NCBI RefSeq assembly: GCF_001426225.1
Contig: NZ_LMRT01000001.1
Span: forward strand, 1,169,138 to 1,233,137
Origin: Allobosea sp. Leaf344
Lineage (GTDB): Bacteria > Pseudomonadota > Alphaproteobacteria > Rhizobiales > Beijerinckiaceae
Direction: 5' to 3'
DNA: 64,000 nucleotides
Below, one piece after another: positions 29,754-37,886 of the stretch (position 1 is its first letter; each line of letters opens with the position of its first letter). Both the position numbers and the translations under genes were made by a program. The notes beneath the pieces were generated by a model that ran no database searches, had not been told where the DNA came from, and was given only the letters and a program-made list of their open reading frames with translations.

Positions 29754-30193
29754 GCGAGCGCATCCACGCCACGACGGTGGCGATCGGCGAGGCCGGGCTG
29801 CTGCTGCGCGGCGCGGCCGGCTCGGGCAAATCGACGCTGGCGCTGGCGCTGATCGAGCTCGCCCGGCTGAGAGGCGGCTTCGCGCGGCTGGTGGCGGATG
29901 ACCGCACCGAGATCACGGCCGCGCATGGCCGGCTGCTGGCGCGGCCCGTCGCCCCGCTGGCGGGGGTGATCGAGCGCCGGGGGCTGGGGCTGACGCCAGA
30001 GCCGCATCTGCCTGCGGTCGTGCTGCGGCTGATCGTCGATCTCGCTGCCGAGGAGCCGGCGCGCATGCCCGAGCCCGAGGATCTGGTGGCGCAGCTCGGC
30101 GGCGTCGCCCTGCCGCGGCTGCGGCTCGCCGGGCGCCCGGGGCAGGAGCGGCTGGTGCTGGCGGCGCTGGAGCTGTTTCTCGAGCGGGAGTAA
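29750..30193 (+). CDS. hprK: HPr kinase/phosphorylase, short alphaproteobacterial form
   Basis: Phosphorylates and dephosphorylates HPr on a Ser. It has only 147 residues, since alphaproteobacterial HprK lacks the N-terminal domain of the Firmicutes enzyme. The P-loop GAAGSGKST and the following LVADDRTEI (equivalent to the VSDD loop) are intact. It is translationally coupled to chvG by a four-base overlap and followed by the EIIA and HPr genes. Confidence 0.9.
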   Translation: MSERIHATTVAIGEAGLLLRGAAGSGKSTLALALIELARLRGGFARLVADDRTEITAAHGRLLARPVAPLAGVIERRGLGLTPEPHLPAVVLRLIVDLAAEEPARMPEPEDLVAQLGGVALPRLRLAGRPGQERLVLAALELFLERE

Positions 30194-30223
30194 CCCGACA
30201 TTGGACAAGTTTTAGCAAACGGC

Positions 30224-30252
30224 TTGCGCATATCTCGCACCTGCCGCATAAA
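30224..30252 (+). promoter_or_regulatory. Weak candidate promoter before the PTS EIIA gene
   Basis: TTGCGC (30224-30229), a 17-base spacer and CATAAA (30247-30252). The 106-base gap between hprK and the EIIA gene is long for this block and locally AT-richer, so a separate promoter is plausible, but the boxes are weak. Confidence 0.25.
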
Positions 30253-30299
30253 CCGCGACCTTGTCCGGGCGCCCCAGGCGCTCTCAGGCGCAGTTGTGA

Positions 30300-30701
30300 A
30301 TGATCGGACTCGTCCTTGTGACGCATGGCCATCTGGCGACGGAATTCCGTTCCGCGCTCGAACATGTCGTCGGCCCGCAAAAGCAGCTCGCCACCATCGC
30401 CATCGCTCCCGATGACGACATGGAAGGCCGCCGGCGCGACATCATCGCCGCCGTCGAGGCCGTCGAGACCGGGCGCGGCGTCATCGTCCTCACCGACATG
30501 TTCGGCGGCACCCCCTCCAATCTCGCGATCTCGGTGATGGAGCCGGGAAAGGTCGACGTCGTCGCCGGCGTGAACCTGCCGATGCTGATCAAGCTCGCCA
30601 GCGTGCGCGAGGACAAGAGCCTCGACGAGGCGGTGACCAGCGCGCAGGATGCGGGACGCAAATACATCACCATCGCCAGCCGGGTTCTGGCCGGGAAATG
30701 A
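30300..30701 (+). CDS. PTS EIIA component, mannose family
   Basis: 133-residue single-domain EIIA of the mannose family (MIGLVLVTHGHLATEF, with His9 as the phosphorylation site, then LTDMFGGTPSNLA). No EIIB or permease genes are present in the window, so it most likely acts in regulation, not in sugar import. The HPr gene follows 10 bases after its stop. Confidence 0.92.
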   Translation: MIGLVLVTHGHLATEFRSALEHVVGPQKQLATIAIAPDDDMEGRRRDIIAAVEAVETGRGVIVLTDMFGGTPSNLAISVMEPGKVDVVAGVNLPMLIKLASVREDKSLDEAVTSAQDAGRKYITIASRVLAGK

Positions 30702-30711
30702 GGACAGAGCG

Positions 30712-31032
30712 GTGAATGACGGCGAGGATTGCGATTGCCCGGACACCGTGATCCCGCCCGGGGCGCTCTATTGCGAATTGCCGATCATCAACAAGAAGGG
30801 GCTGCACGCCCGGGCCACGGCCAAATTCGTGCAATGCGCGGCTAATTTCGACGCCGACATCACCGTCACACGCTGCGGCGAGACGGTGGGCGCGACCTCG
30901 ATCATGGGCATCCTGACGCTCGGCGCCGGCATCGGCTCGACCATCACCGTCGTCGCCAAGGGTCGCGAGGCGCATGAGGCGCTGAAGGCGCTGGAAGCGC
31001 TGGTCGCCGACCGGTTCGGCGAAGGCGAATAG
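30712..31032 (+). CDS. Phosphocarrier protein HPr
   Basis: 106 residues, with a short extension before the HPr domain. The PEP-dependent His is in KKGLHARATAKF and the regulatory Ser of HprK in TSIMGIL, so both phosphorylation sites are kept. The GTG at 30712 follows AGGACAG at good spacing; the longer open frame overlaps the EIIA gene. With hprK and EIIA it makes a regulatory phosphorelay that lacks a dedicated transporter here; EI (ptsP) must be elsewhere. Confidence 0.92.
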   Translation: MNDGEDCDCPDTVIPPGALYCELPIINKKGLHARATAKFVQCAANFDADITVTRCGETVGATSIMGILTLGAGIGSTITVVAKGREAHEALKALEALVADRFGEGE

Positions 31033-31172
31033 GCGCCGCGCCGCCCGTCCTCTCCCATCTTATCCTGCTTCGACCATCTGCGGCCCACAGTGCCGCGCTG
31101 CGCTCGGCCGGCGCGCGCGAGGCCGGCGCGCGAAGCCGCCCGTCCCGGCCCGAAGCGGCGAGCCGGCTCGCC

Positions 31173-31192
31173 ATATAAAGACATCTTTATAT
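31173..31192. promoter_or_regulatory. Candidate SahR-type operator upstream of ahcY
   Basis: The arms ATATAAAGA and TCTTTATAT flank a central CA, a perfect nine-base inverted repeat. A further partial TATCTTTG overlaps the right edge. It stands out as AT-rich in very GC-rich surroundings, 73 bases before the ahcY start. As I recall, ArsR-type SahR regulators, which sense S-adenosylhomocysteine, bind sites of this AAAGA-n-TCTTT form before ahcY in Proteobacteria. Confidence 0.55.
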
Positions 31193-31264
31193 CTTTGATT
31201 GCGTTTGCGGCCGGGCGCTGCTATGGAGCCGCCCATCATCGCAAGACCAGCAGGAGCACGCCCC

Positions 31265-32665
31265 GTGTCGAAGACCGATTACGTCGTCAAGGACATCAGC
31301 CTCGCGGATTACGGCCGCAAGGAAATCAACATGGCCCAGGACGAGATGCCGGGGCTGATGGCGATCCGCGAGGAGTATAAGGGCCAGTCCCCGCTGAAGG
31401 GCGCGCGCATCGCCGGCTGCCTGCACATGACCATCCAGACCGCCGTGCTGATCGAGACGCTGAAGGAACTCGGCGCCGATGTGCGCTGGTCGTCCTGCAA
31501 CATCTTCTCGACCCAGGACCATGCCGCCGCCGCGATCGCCGCGACCGGCACCCCGGTCTTCGCCATCAAGGGCGAGACGCTGGAGGAATACTGGGAATAT
31601 GTGCTGCGCACCGCCACCTGGGGCGATGGCGGCACGCCCAACATGATCCTCGACGATGGCGGCGATCTGACCATGCTGATCATCCTCGGCGCCGAGGCCG
31701 AAGCCGGCAAGGCCGAGTTCCTGGACAAGCCGGGCAATGAGGAGGAGACCATCTTCTTCGCGCTGATCAAGCGCGAGCTGAAGGCCAATCCCGGCTGGTT
31801 CACCAAGACCCGCGACGCGATCAAGGGCGTCTCGGAAGAGACCACCACCGGCGTGCACCGGCTCTACGAGCTGGCCAAGGCCAGCCGCCTGCCCTTCCCG
31901 GCGATCAACGTCAATGATTCCGTCACCAAGTCGAAATTCGACAACCTCTATGGCTGCCGCGAGTCGCTGGTCGACGCCATCCGCCGCGGCACCGACGTGA
32001 TGATGTCGGGCAAGGTCGCGGTCGTCGCCGGCTATGGCGACGTCGGCAAGGGCTCGGCCGCCTCGCTGCGCCAGGCCGGCTGCCGCGTCATGGTCACCGA
32101 GATCGACCCGATCTGCGCGCTGCAGGCGGCGATGGAGGGCTATGAGGTGGTGACCATGGAGGATGCCGCCCCGCGCGCCGATATCTTCGTCACCGCCACC
32201 GGCAATCTCGACGTGATCACCGTGGACCACATGCGCGCGATGAAGCACCGCGCCATCGTCTGCAACATCGGCCATTTCGACTCGGAGATTCAGGTCGCCG
32301 GCCTGAAGAACTTCAAGTGGGACAACGTCAAGCCGCAGGTCGACGAGATCGAGTTCCCCGATGGCAAGCGCATCATCCTGCTGTCGGAAGGCCGCCTGGT
32401 GAATCTCGGCAACGCCACCGGCCACCCGTCCTTCGTGATGTCCTGCTCCTTCTCCAACCAGACTCTGGCCCAGATCGAGCTCTGGAAGCACCACGCGAAA
32501 TACGAGAACAAGGTCTACACCCTGCCCAAGCATCTCGACGAGAAGGTCGCCGCGCTGCATCTCGCCAAGGTCGGCGCGAAGCTCACCGTCCTGAACGATG
32601 CCCAGGCCAAATATATCGGCGTGGCGCAGACCGGCCCGTTCAAGCCCGAGCTGTACCGCTACTGA
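31265..32665 (+). CDS. ahcY: Adenosylhomocysteinase
   Basis: Splits S-adenosylhomocysteine into adenosine and homocysteine, removing the product that inhibits methyltransferases. From the GTG at 31265 (AGGAG nine bases upstream) it has 466 residues, the size of the long bacterial form. Visible motifs are [14 protein letters not shown], the NAD-binding [30 protein letters not shown] and the C-terminal [10 protein letters not shown] ... KPELYRY. It follows the HPr gene with a 230-base gap containing its own candidate operator. Confidence 0.97.
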   Translation: MSKTDYVVKDISLADYGRKEINMAQDEMPGLMAIREEYKGQSPLKGARIAGCLHMTIQTAVLIETLKELGADVRWSSCNIFSTQDHAAAAIAATGTPVFAIKGETLEEYWEYVLRTATWGDGGTPNMILDDGGDLTMLIILGAEAEAGKAEFLDKPGNEEETIFFALIKRELKANPGWFTKTRDAIKGVSEETTTGVHRLYELAKASRLPFPAINVNDSVTKSKFDNLYGCRESLVDAIRRGTDVMMSGKVAVVAGYGDVGKGSAASLRQAGCRVMVTEIDPICALQAAMEGYEVVTMEDAAPRADIFVTATGNLDVITVDHMRAMKHRAIVCNIGHFDSEIQVAGLKNFKWDNVKPQVDEIEFPDGKRIILLSEGRLVNLGNATGHPSFVMSCSFSNQTLAQIELWKHHAKYENKVYTLPKHLDEKVAALHLAKVGAKLTVLNDAQAKYIGVAQTGPFKPELYRY

Positions 32666-32688
32666 CATCGCCCAGGCGGCGAAACAGG

Positions 32689-32720
32689 AAGGGCCCGGCA
32701 CGCGCCGGGCCCTTTTTCTT
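32689..32720 (+). terminator. Rho-independent terminator of ahcY
   Basis: GGGCCCGGC (32691-32699) and GCCGGGCCC (32704-32712) pair perfectly around a four-base loop, followed by TTTTTCTT. It is 25 bases after the ahcY stop. Confidence 0.9.
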
Positions 32721-32837
32721 TGCCGCCGATCTGAGTCAAATCGGCATCAGCCACCACTAATAGATGCTGTCCGCTCTCCGTCCTCTAGGGCTTGAGATCT
32801 TCGCCCGATCTTGCGCGTCACGGAAAAAATCGCCGGA

Positions 32838-32852
32838 TTTACGCTCGATTAA
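32838..32852 (+). promoter_or_regulatory. CtrA-like box upstream of divL
   Basis: TTTA, seven bases, TTAA: seven of eight matches to the CtrA consensus TTAA-N7-TTAA. It lies about 200 bases before divL, whose product acts on the CtrA pathway. Confidence 0.35.
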
Positions 32853-33048
32853 GCACTTCCTGCCGGACTCTCCCGATGAGTAGAGTGGCGATGATTCGGC
32901 TCCCTGGCTCAGGGCCGGGCGGATCGGCAAGCGAACGGGACTGGCGTGGTGGCGGGCGTATGCGGGCCTTGAACGGCCCGGGAGCGGCGCGTGACAACCC
33001 CATGCCGAGCGGCACGCCGCGGCGGCTTTCAACCGAGACGGATGCAGA

Positions 33049-35514
33049 ATGAGACGGCAGGGCCAAGGACGGAGCGGCGGCGGATGGAAGCGCCGCACGA
33101 TGCTGCCCGGTCTCGTCGCCCTGCCCGGCGCCGCACAGGCGGAATGGCCGGCCTCGCTGCAGCCGGACCTGCTCAGCGCCGGCACGCTCTCGGTGCTGCT
33201 CGTCGGGCTGACCGTCTTCGCCACCACGACCTCGCTGGTCTATGTCCGGGAGCGGGCCCGCTGGCAGCGGCGCGAGGCCGATATGGCGCGCGAGCTCGAG
33301 GCCGCGCGCGGGCATCAGGACCGGCTGACCGCGCTCCTGGCCTCCGACCCGCAGGTGGTGGTGAGCTGGAACGGGCGCCAGGCGGAGCCGGTGATCGAGG
33401 GGGATAGCGGATTTCTGGGTGCCCCCGGCGGAGCTTTGGCCCTGGCCTATGGCGCCTGGGCGCCGCATGCCGACGCCAAGAAGCTCGAACTCGCCACCGA
33501 CGCGCTGAAGGAGCGGGGCGAGGCCTTTGTGCTGACCCTGCGCGCCAAATCCGGCGCCTTCGTCGATGTCGAGGGCCGGCCCGTCACCGGCCGCGCGGTG
33601 GTGCGCTTCCGCGAGGTGACGGGCGAGCGGGCGCAGGTCCTGAAACTCCAGGCCGAGCTGGAGCGGCTCGGCCATGATCACGCGGCGCTGACCGGGCTGC
33701 TCGCCGGGCTGCCGCAGCCGGCCTGGCTGCGCCGCCCGGACGGCCGGCTGAGCTGGTGCAACGCCGCCTATGCCCGCGCCGTCGAGGCCGCGACCGCCGA
33801 GGATGCGGTGCTGAAGGGGCTCGAACTGCTCGATCGTGGCGAGCGCGAGGCGGCGTCCCGGGCGCGCGGCGAGGGCAGCACCTTCAGCCGGCGCGCACCG
33901 GCCGTGGTCGCCGGCCAGCGCCGCACGCTCGACATCCTGGAACTGCCGACGCCGTCGGGCTTCGCCGGGATGGCGACCGATATGAGCGAGCTGGAGGCGG
34001 TGCGCTCCGACCTGCAGCGCCAGATGGATGCGCATGTCGCGACGCTCGACCGGCTGAAGACGGCGGTGGCGGTCTTCGACGCCTCGCAGCGGCTGCTCTA
34101 CCGCAATTCCGGCTATGACGCGCTCTGGTCGCTGGATGCCGCTTTCCTCGACGGCCATCCCAGCGACAGCGAGATCCTCGACCGGCTGCGGGCGGAGCGG
34201 CGCCTGCCGGAACTCGGCGATTATCGCAGCTGGAAGGCCGGGGTGCAGTCCGCCTATACCGCGACGCGCGCCAATGAGGATTGGTGGTACCTGCCCGACG
34301 GGCGCACCATCCATGTCGTCGCCAGCCCCAACCCGCAAGGCGGCGTCACCTATCTGCTCGACGACGTCACCGAGCGCTTCACCCTGGAATCGCGCTTCAA
34401 CGCGCTGTCGCGGACGCAGCGCGAGACGCTGGAATCGCTGCGCGAAGGCGTCGCGGTGTTCGGCTCGGACGGGCGGCTGAAACTGTTCAACCCGGCCTTC
34501 GCCCAGGCCTGGCGGATCCCGGGCGATCTCGCCACCGCCGCGCCGCATATCGACCAGGTGGTCAGGCTCTGCCGGCCGCTCTTCCCGCAGGACGACGTCT
34601 GGAGCGAGCTGCACAGCGTCGTCACCGGCGTGCGCGACGCGCGCGAGGATTATGGCTGCCGGATGCAGCGCCGCGACGGCAGCGTGCTCGATTGCGCCGC
34701 CGCGCCGCTGCCCGACGGCGCGACGCTGATCACCTTCGCCGACGTCACGGCGAGCGTGAATGTCGAGCGCGCGCTCACCGAGAAGAACGAGGCGCTGGAG
34801 AAGGTCTCGCGGCTGCGCGAGGAATTCGTCCACCACGTCTCCTACGAGCTGCGCTCGCCGCTGACCAACATCATTGGCTTCGCCCAGCTGCTCGGCACCG
34901 AGGCGGTCGGTGCGCTGAACGAGAAGCAGCGCGACTATACCGCGCATATCATGCGCTCCTCCGGGGCGCTGCTCGCGATCATCAACGATATTCTCGACCT
35001 CGCCACCATCGACAACGGCGCGCTGACGCTCGATCTGCAGGATGTCGACGTCGCCGAAACCATCGCCCAGGCCGCGGCCGGGCTGCATGACCGGCTGACC
35101 GACAGCCAGCTGACGCTGCGCGTCGATATCGCCCCGCAGACCGGCCCGCTGCGGGCCGACGGCAAGCGCCTGCGCCAGGTCCTGTTCAACCTGATCTCGA
35201 ACGCGATCGGCTTCTCCAAGCCGGGCCAGACCATCACCGTCGCGGCCGGCCGGGTGGGCCATGAGGTGAGGCTGACGGTCAGCGACGAGGGGCGCGGCAT
35301 CCCCGCCGAGGTCAAGGACAAGGTCTTCGACCGCTTCGAAAGCCATTCGCTCGGCTCCAGCCATCGCGGCGTCGGGCTCGGCCTGTCGATCGTCCGCTCG
35401 ATCGTGGAGCTGCATGGCGGCCGCGTCGAGCTCGATTCGGAGCCGGGCCAGGGCACGCGAGTCACCGCCGTCTTCCCCTCCGAAGGCCTGCCGCTCTCGG
35501 ATGCGGCGGAATGA
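33049..35514 (+). CDS. divL: DivL, tyrosine-variant histidine-kinase-like cell-cycle regulator
   Basis: Membrane-anchored cell-cycle protein of 821 residues. It has one N-terminal helix (about residues 45-65), several PAS-like segments and coiled stretches, then a HisKA/HATPase pair. The phospho-acceptor position reads HHVSYELRSPL, with Tyr599 (TAC, 34843-34845) where ordinary kinases have His; this substitution defines DivL. The ATPase boxes are kept (NLISNAIGF, DEGRGIP, GVGLGLSIVRS). In Caulobacter DivL binds DivK~P and controls CckA and so CtrA. The next gene, tsaE-amgK, overlaps its stop by four bases. Confidence 0.88.
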   Translation: MRRQGQGRSGGGWKRRTMLPGLVALPGAAQAEWPASLQPDLLSAGTLSVLLVGLTVFATTTSLVYVRERARWQRREADMARELEAARGHQDRLTALLASDPQVVVSWNGRQAEPVIEGDSGFLGAPGGALALAYGAWAPHADAKKLELATDALKERGEAFVLTLRAKSGAFVDVEGRPVTGRAVVRFREVTGERAQVLKLQAELERLGHDHAALTGLLAGLPQPAWLRRPDGRLSWCNAAYARAVEAATAEDAVLKGLELLDRGEREAASRARGEGSTFSRRAPAVVAGQRRTLDILELPTPSGFAGMATDMSELEAVRSDLQRQMDAHVATLDRLKTAVAVFDASQRLLYRNSGYDALWSLDAAFLDGHPSDSEILDRLRAERRLPELGDYRSWKAGVQSAYTATRANEDWWYLPDGRTIHVVASPNPQGGVTYLLDDVTERFTLESRFNALSRTQRETLESLREGVAVFGSDGRLKLFNPAFAQAWRIPGDLATAAPHIDQVVRLCRPLFPQDDVWSELHSVVTGVRDAREDYGCRMQRRDGSVLDCAAAPLPDGATLITFADVTASVNVERALTEKNEALEKVSRLREEFVHHVSYELRSPLTNIIGFAQLLGTEAVGALNEKQRDYTAHIMRSSGALLAIINDILDLATIDNGALTLDLQDVDVAETIAQAAAGLHDRLTDSQLTLRVDIAPQTGPLRADGKRLRQVLFNLISNAIGFSKPGQTITVAAGRVGHEVRLTVSDEGRGIPAEVKDKVFDRFESHSLGSSHRGVGLGLSIVRSIVELHGGRVELDSEPGQGTRVTAVFPSEGLPLSDAAE

Positions 35515-37073
35515 CCACGGATCTCTCCAGGACCGGGCAGCACCGCGTGCTGCTGCCGAACGAGGGCGCGACGGCGCGGCTCGCCGCCGATCTCGCCGGC
35601 ATCCTGAAGCCCGGCGACATCCTGGCGCTGTCGGGCCAGCTCGGCGCGGGGAAATCGGCGCTGGCGCGGGCCATCCTGCGCGAACTCGCCGAGGATCCGG
35701 CGCTGGAGGCGCCGAGCCCGACCTTCACGCTGGTGCAGAGCTACGACACGTCGCGCGGGCCGGTGCTGCACGCCGACCTCTACCGCGTCCGCTCCCCGGA
35801 CGAGCTCGACGATATCGGGCTGGTCGAGGAGCTGGAGCGCAGCATCACTCTGGTGGAATGGCCCGACCGCGCCGGCGAGCGGCTGCCGGCCGGGCGGCGT
35901 CTCGACATCATCCTGGACGTCGATCCCGACCATCCCGAGACCGGGCGGATCGCGCTGCTCTCGGGCGGCGTGCTGTGGCGCCAGCGCCTGGCGATCGCGC
36001 TCGCCAGCCGGGCCCTGATCGACGGCGCCGGCTGGACTCAGGCGCGGCGCGACTTCATGCAGGGCGACGCCTCCAGTCGCGCCTATGAGCGGCTGACGCG
36101 GCCCGACGGCAGCTGCGCGGTGCTGATGATCTCGCCGCCGCGGCCGGACGGGCCGGCGATCCGCCAGGGCAAGCCCTATTCGGCACTGGCGCATCTGGCC
36201 GAGACGGTGGACGCCTTCGTGGCGATGGATCGCGGCCTGCGCTCGCTCGGCTATTCCGCCCCGGAGATCTATGCGCAGGATCTGGCGAACGGGCTGCTGC
36301 TGATCGAGGATCTCGGCAGCGAGGGGGTGGTCGACGGCGACGGGCCGATCGCCGAGCGCTACGAGGCCGCGGCGCGGCTGCTCGCCGACATGCACCGGCA
36401 CACCCTGCCGGCGATCCTGCCGGTGGCGGAGGGCCGCGACCATGTCGTGCCCGAATATGATCGCGGGGCGCTGGCGATCGAGACCGAGCTGATCCTGGAA
36501 TGGTATGCGCCGCACATCGCCGGCGTGACCCTGCCGGCGGTGACGCAGGCGGAATTCGCGCGGATCTGGAACCGGCTGTTCGACGAGGTGCTGTCCGCGC
36601 CGCAGAGCTGGACGCTGCGCGATTTCCACTCGCCCAATCTGATCTGGCTGCCGCAGCGCAGCGGCCACTCCAGGCTCGGGCTGATCGATTTCCAGGACGC
36701 GGTGCTGGGCCATCCCGCCTATGATCTGGTCTCGCTCGGGCAGGATGCGCGCATCGACGTGCCGGCGGCGCTGGAGCTGCGCCTGCTCGCCGCCTATGGC
36801 GCGGCGCGCCGGGCCGATGCGCCCGATTTCGACCTCGGCGCCTTCGCCCGCGCCTATGCCATCCTCGGCGCGCAGCGCAACACCAAGATCGCCGGGATCT
36901 TCGCGCGGCTCGACAAGCGGGACGGCAAGCCGGCCTATCTCCGGCATCTGCCGCGGATCGAGGCCTATCTGCGCCGCAACCTCGACCATCCCGCGCTGGC
37001 CGAGCTGAAATCCTGGTACGAGACGCATCTGCCCGGGCTGTTCGCCGCTCGGGACGCCGCTCCCGAGGCCTGA
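35511..37073 (+). CDS. Fused TsaE ATPase and AmgK-type amino sugar kinase
   Basis: Two-domain protein of 520 residues. The first 150 are TsaE, the ATPase of the t6A tRNA-modification complex (P-loop LSGQLGAGKSALARA, PSPTFTLVQSY, LYRV). From about 165 on it is an aminoglycoside-phosphotransferase-fold kinase (catalytic LRDFHSPNLIWL, LIDFQDAVLGHPAYDL) similar to AmgK, which phosphorylates MurNAc and GlcNAc at the anomeric position. The following gene encodes a MurU-like enzyme, the next step of that recycling route. It overlaps divL by four bases. Confidence 0.9.
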   Translation: MTTDLSRTGQHRVLLPNEGATARLAADLAGILKPGDILALSGQLGAGKSALARAILRELAEDPALEAPSPTFTLVQSYDTSRGPVLHADLYRVRSPDELDDIGLVEELERSITLVEWPDRAGERLPAGRRLDIILDVDPDHPETGRIALLSGGVLWRQRLAIALASRALIDGAGWTQARRDFMQGDASSRAYERLTRPDGSCAVLMISPPRPDGPAIRQGKPYSALAHLAETVDAFVAMDRGLRSLGYSAPEIYAQDLANGLLLIEDLGSEGVVDGDGPIAERYEAAARLLADMHRHTLPAILPVAEGRDHVVPEYDRGALAIETELILEWYAPHIAGVTLPAVTQAEFARIWNRLFDEVLSAPQSWTLRDFHSPNLIWLPQRSGHSRLGLIDFQDAVLGHPAYDLVSLGQDARIDVPAALELRLLAAYGAARRADAPDFDLGAFARAYAILGAQRNTKIAGIFARLDKRDGKPAYLRHLPRIEAYLRRNLDHPALAELKSWYETHLPGLFAARDAAPEA

Positions 37074-37154
37074 TCCGGGGCGGTTGCCTCCTGCAGTTAT
37101 GCTGATCGCGCGGCGCTTTTCCCTGTATGATCGGCGCGAACAGGAGAGATTCGC

Positions 37155-37883
37155 GTGACGCATATCGAGCGGGCCATGGTGCTGGCGGCCGGGCTGGGGC
37201 AGCGGATGCGCCCGATCACCGACACGCTGCCCAAGCCGCTGGTGGCGATCGGCGGCAAGGCGATGCTCGACCACGCGCTCGACCGGCTGGCCGAGGCGGG
37301 GGTGCGCGAGGCGGTGGTCAATGTCCACCACCTCGCCGACCGGATCGAGGCCCATCTCGCCGGCCGCACCAGCCCCCATGTCACCATTTCGGACGAGCGG
37401 GCGCAGCTTCTGGAAACCGGCGGCGGCGTCAGGAAGGCGCTGCCGCTGCTCGGCCCGCACCCGTTCTTCCACGTCAATTCCGATTCGCTGTGGAGCGAGA
37501 GCGGACGCTCCAACCTCGCCGCGATGGCGCGGCGCTGGGACGCGTCGGCGATGGACATGCTGCTGCTGCTGGCCGAGCGGGAGACCAGCATCGGCTTCGA
37601 CGGCGCCGGCGATTTCGTCCGGGACGCGGCCGGGCGGCTGACGCGGCGCGGTGCTGCGGCGAGCGCGCCCTTCATCTATGCCGGGGTCGCCATCCTCAAG
37701 CCGGACTTGTTCGAGGCGACGCCGGAGGGGCCGTTCTCGCTCAACCTGCTGTTCGACCGGGCGATCGCGGCCGGCCGGCTGTATGGGCAGGTGCTGGAAG
37801 GGCAATGGCTGCATGTCGGCACGCCCGACGCCATCGCCCCCGCCGAGGCCGCCTTCGCCGCGGCGCAGGCCCGCGCCGCCTGA
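37155..37883 (+). CDS. murU: MurNAc-1-phosphate uridylyltransferase (MurU-like)
   Basis: Nucleotidyltransferase of 242 residues. It carries the N-terminal signature LAAGLGQRMRPITDTLPKPL and later HVNSDSLW, which hold the usual catalytic Asp/Lys set. With the AmgK domain just upstream it would make UDP-MurNAc from salvaged MurNAc, bypassing MurA/MurB. The start is a GTG with CAGGAGAG upstream. Close relatives include other sugar-1-phosphate nucleotidyltransferases, so the substrate rests on the context. Confidence 0.85.
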   Translation: MTHIERAMVLAAGLGQRMRPITDTLPKPLVAIGGKAMLDHALDRLAEAGVREAVVNVHHLADRIEAHLAGRTSPHVTISDERAQLLETGGGVRKALPLLGPHPFFHVNSDSLWSESGRSNLAAMARRWDASAMDMLLLLAERETSIGFDGAGDFVRDAAGRLTRRGAAASAPFIYAGVAILKPDLFEATPEGPFSLNLLFDRAIAAGRLYGQVLEGQWLHVGTPDAIAPAEAAFAAAQARAA

Positions 37884-37886
37884 GCG

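Larger units (their letters stand above)
32666..33048. other. Intergenic region between ahcY and divL
   Basis: 383 bases. It contains the ahcY terminator (32689-32720), a short hairpin with GCCGAT/ATCGGC arms (about 32725-32745) and a CtrA-like box (32838-32852). The remainder shows no tRNA, repeat or convincing small gene; an open frame from 32792 to 33052 overlaps the divL start and has no supporting features. Confidence 0.55.
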
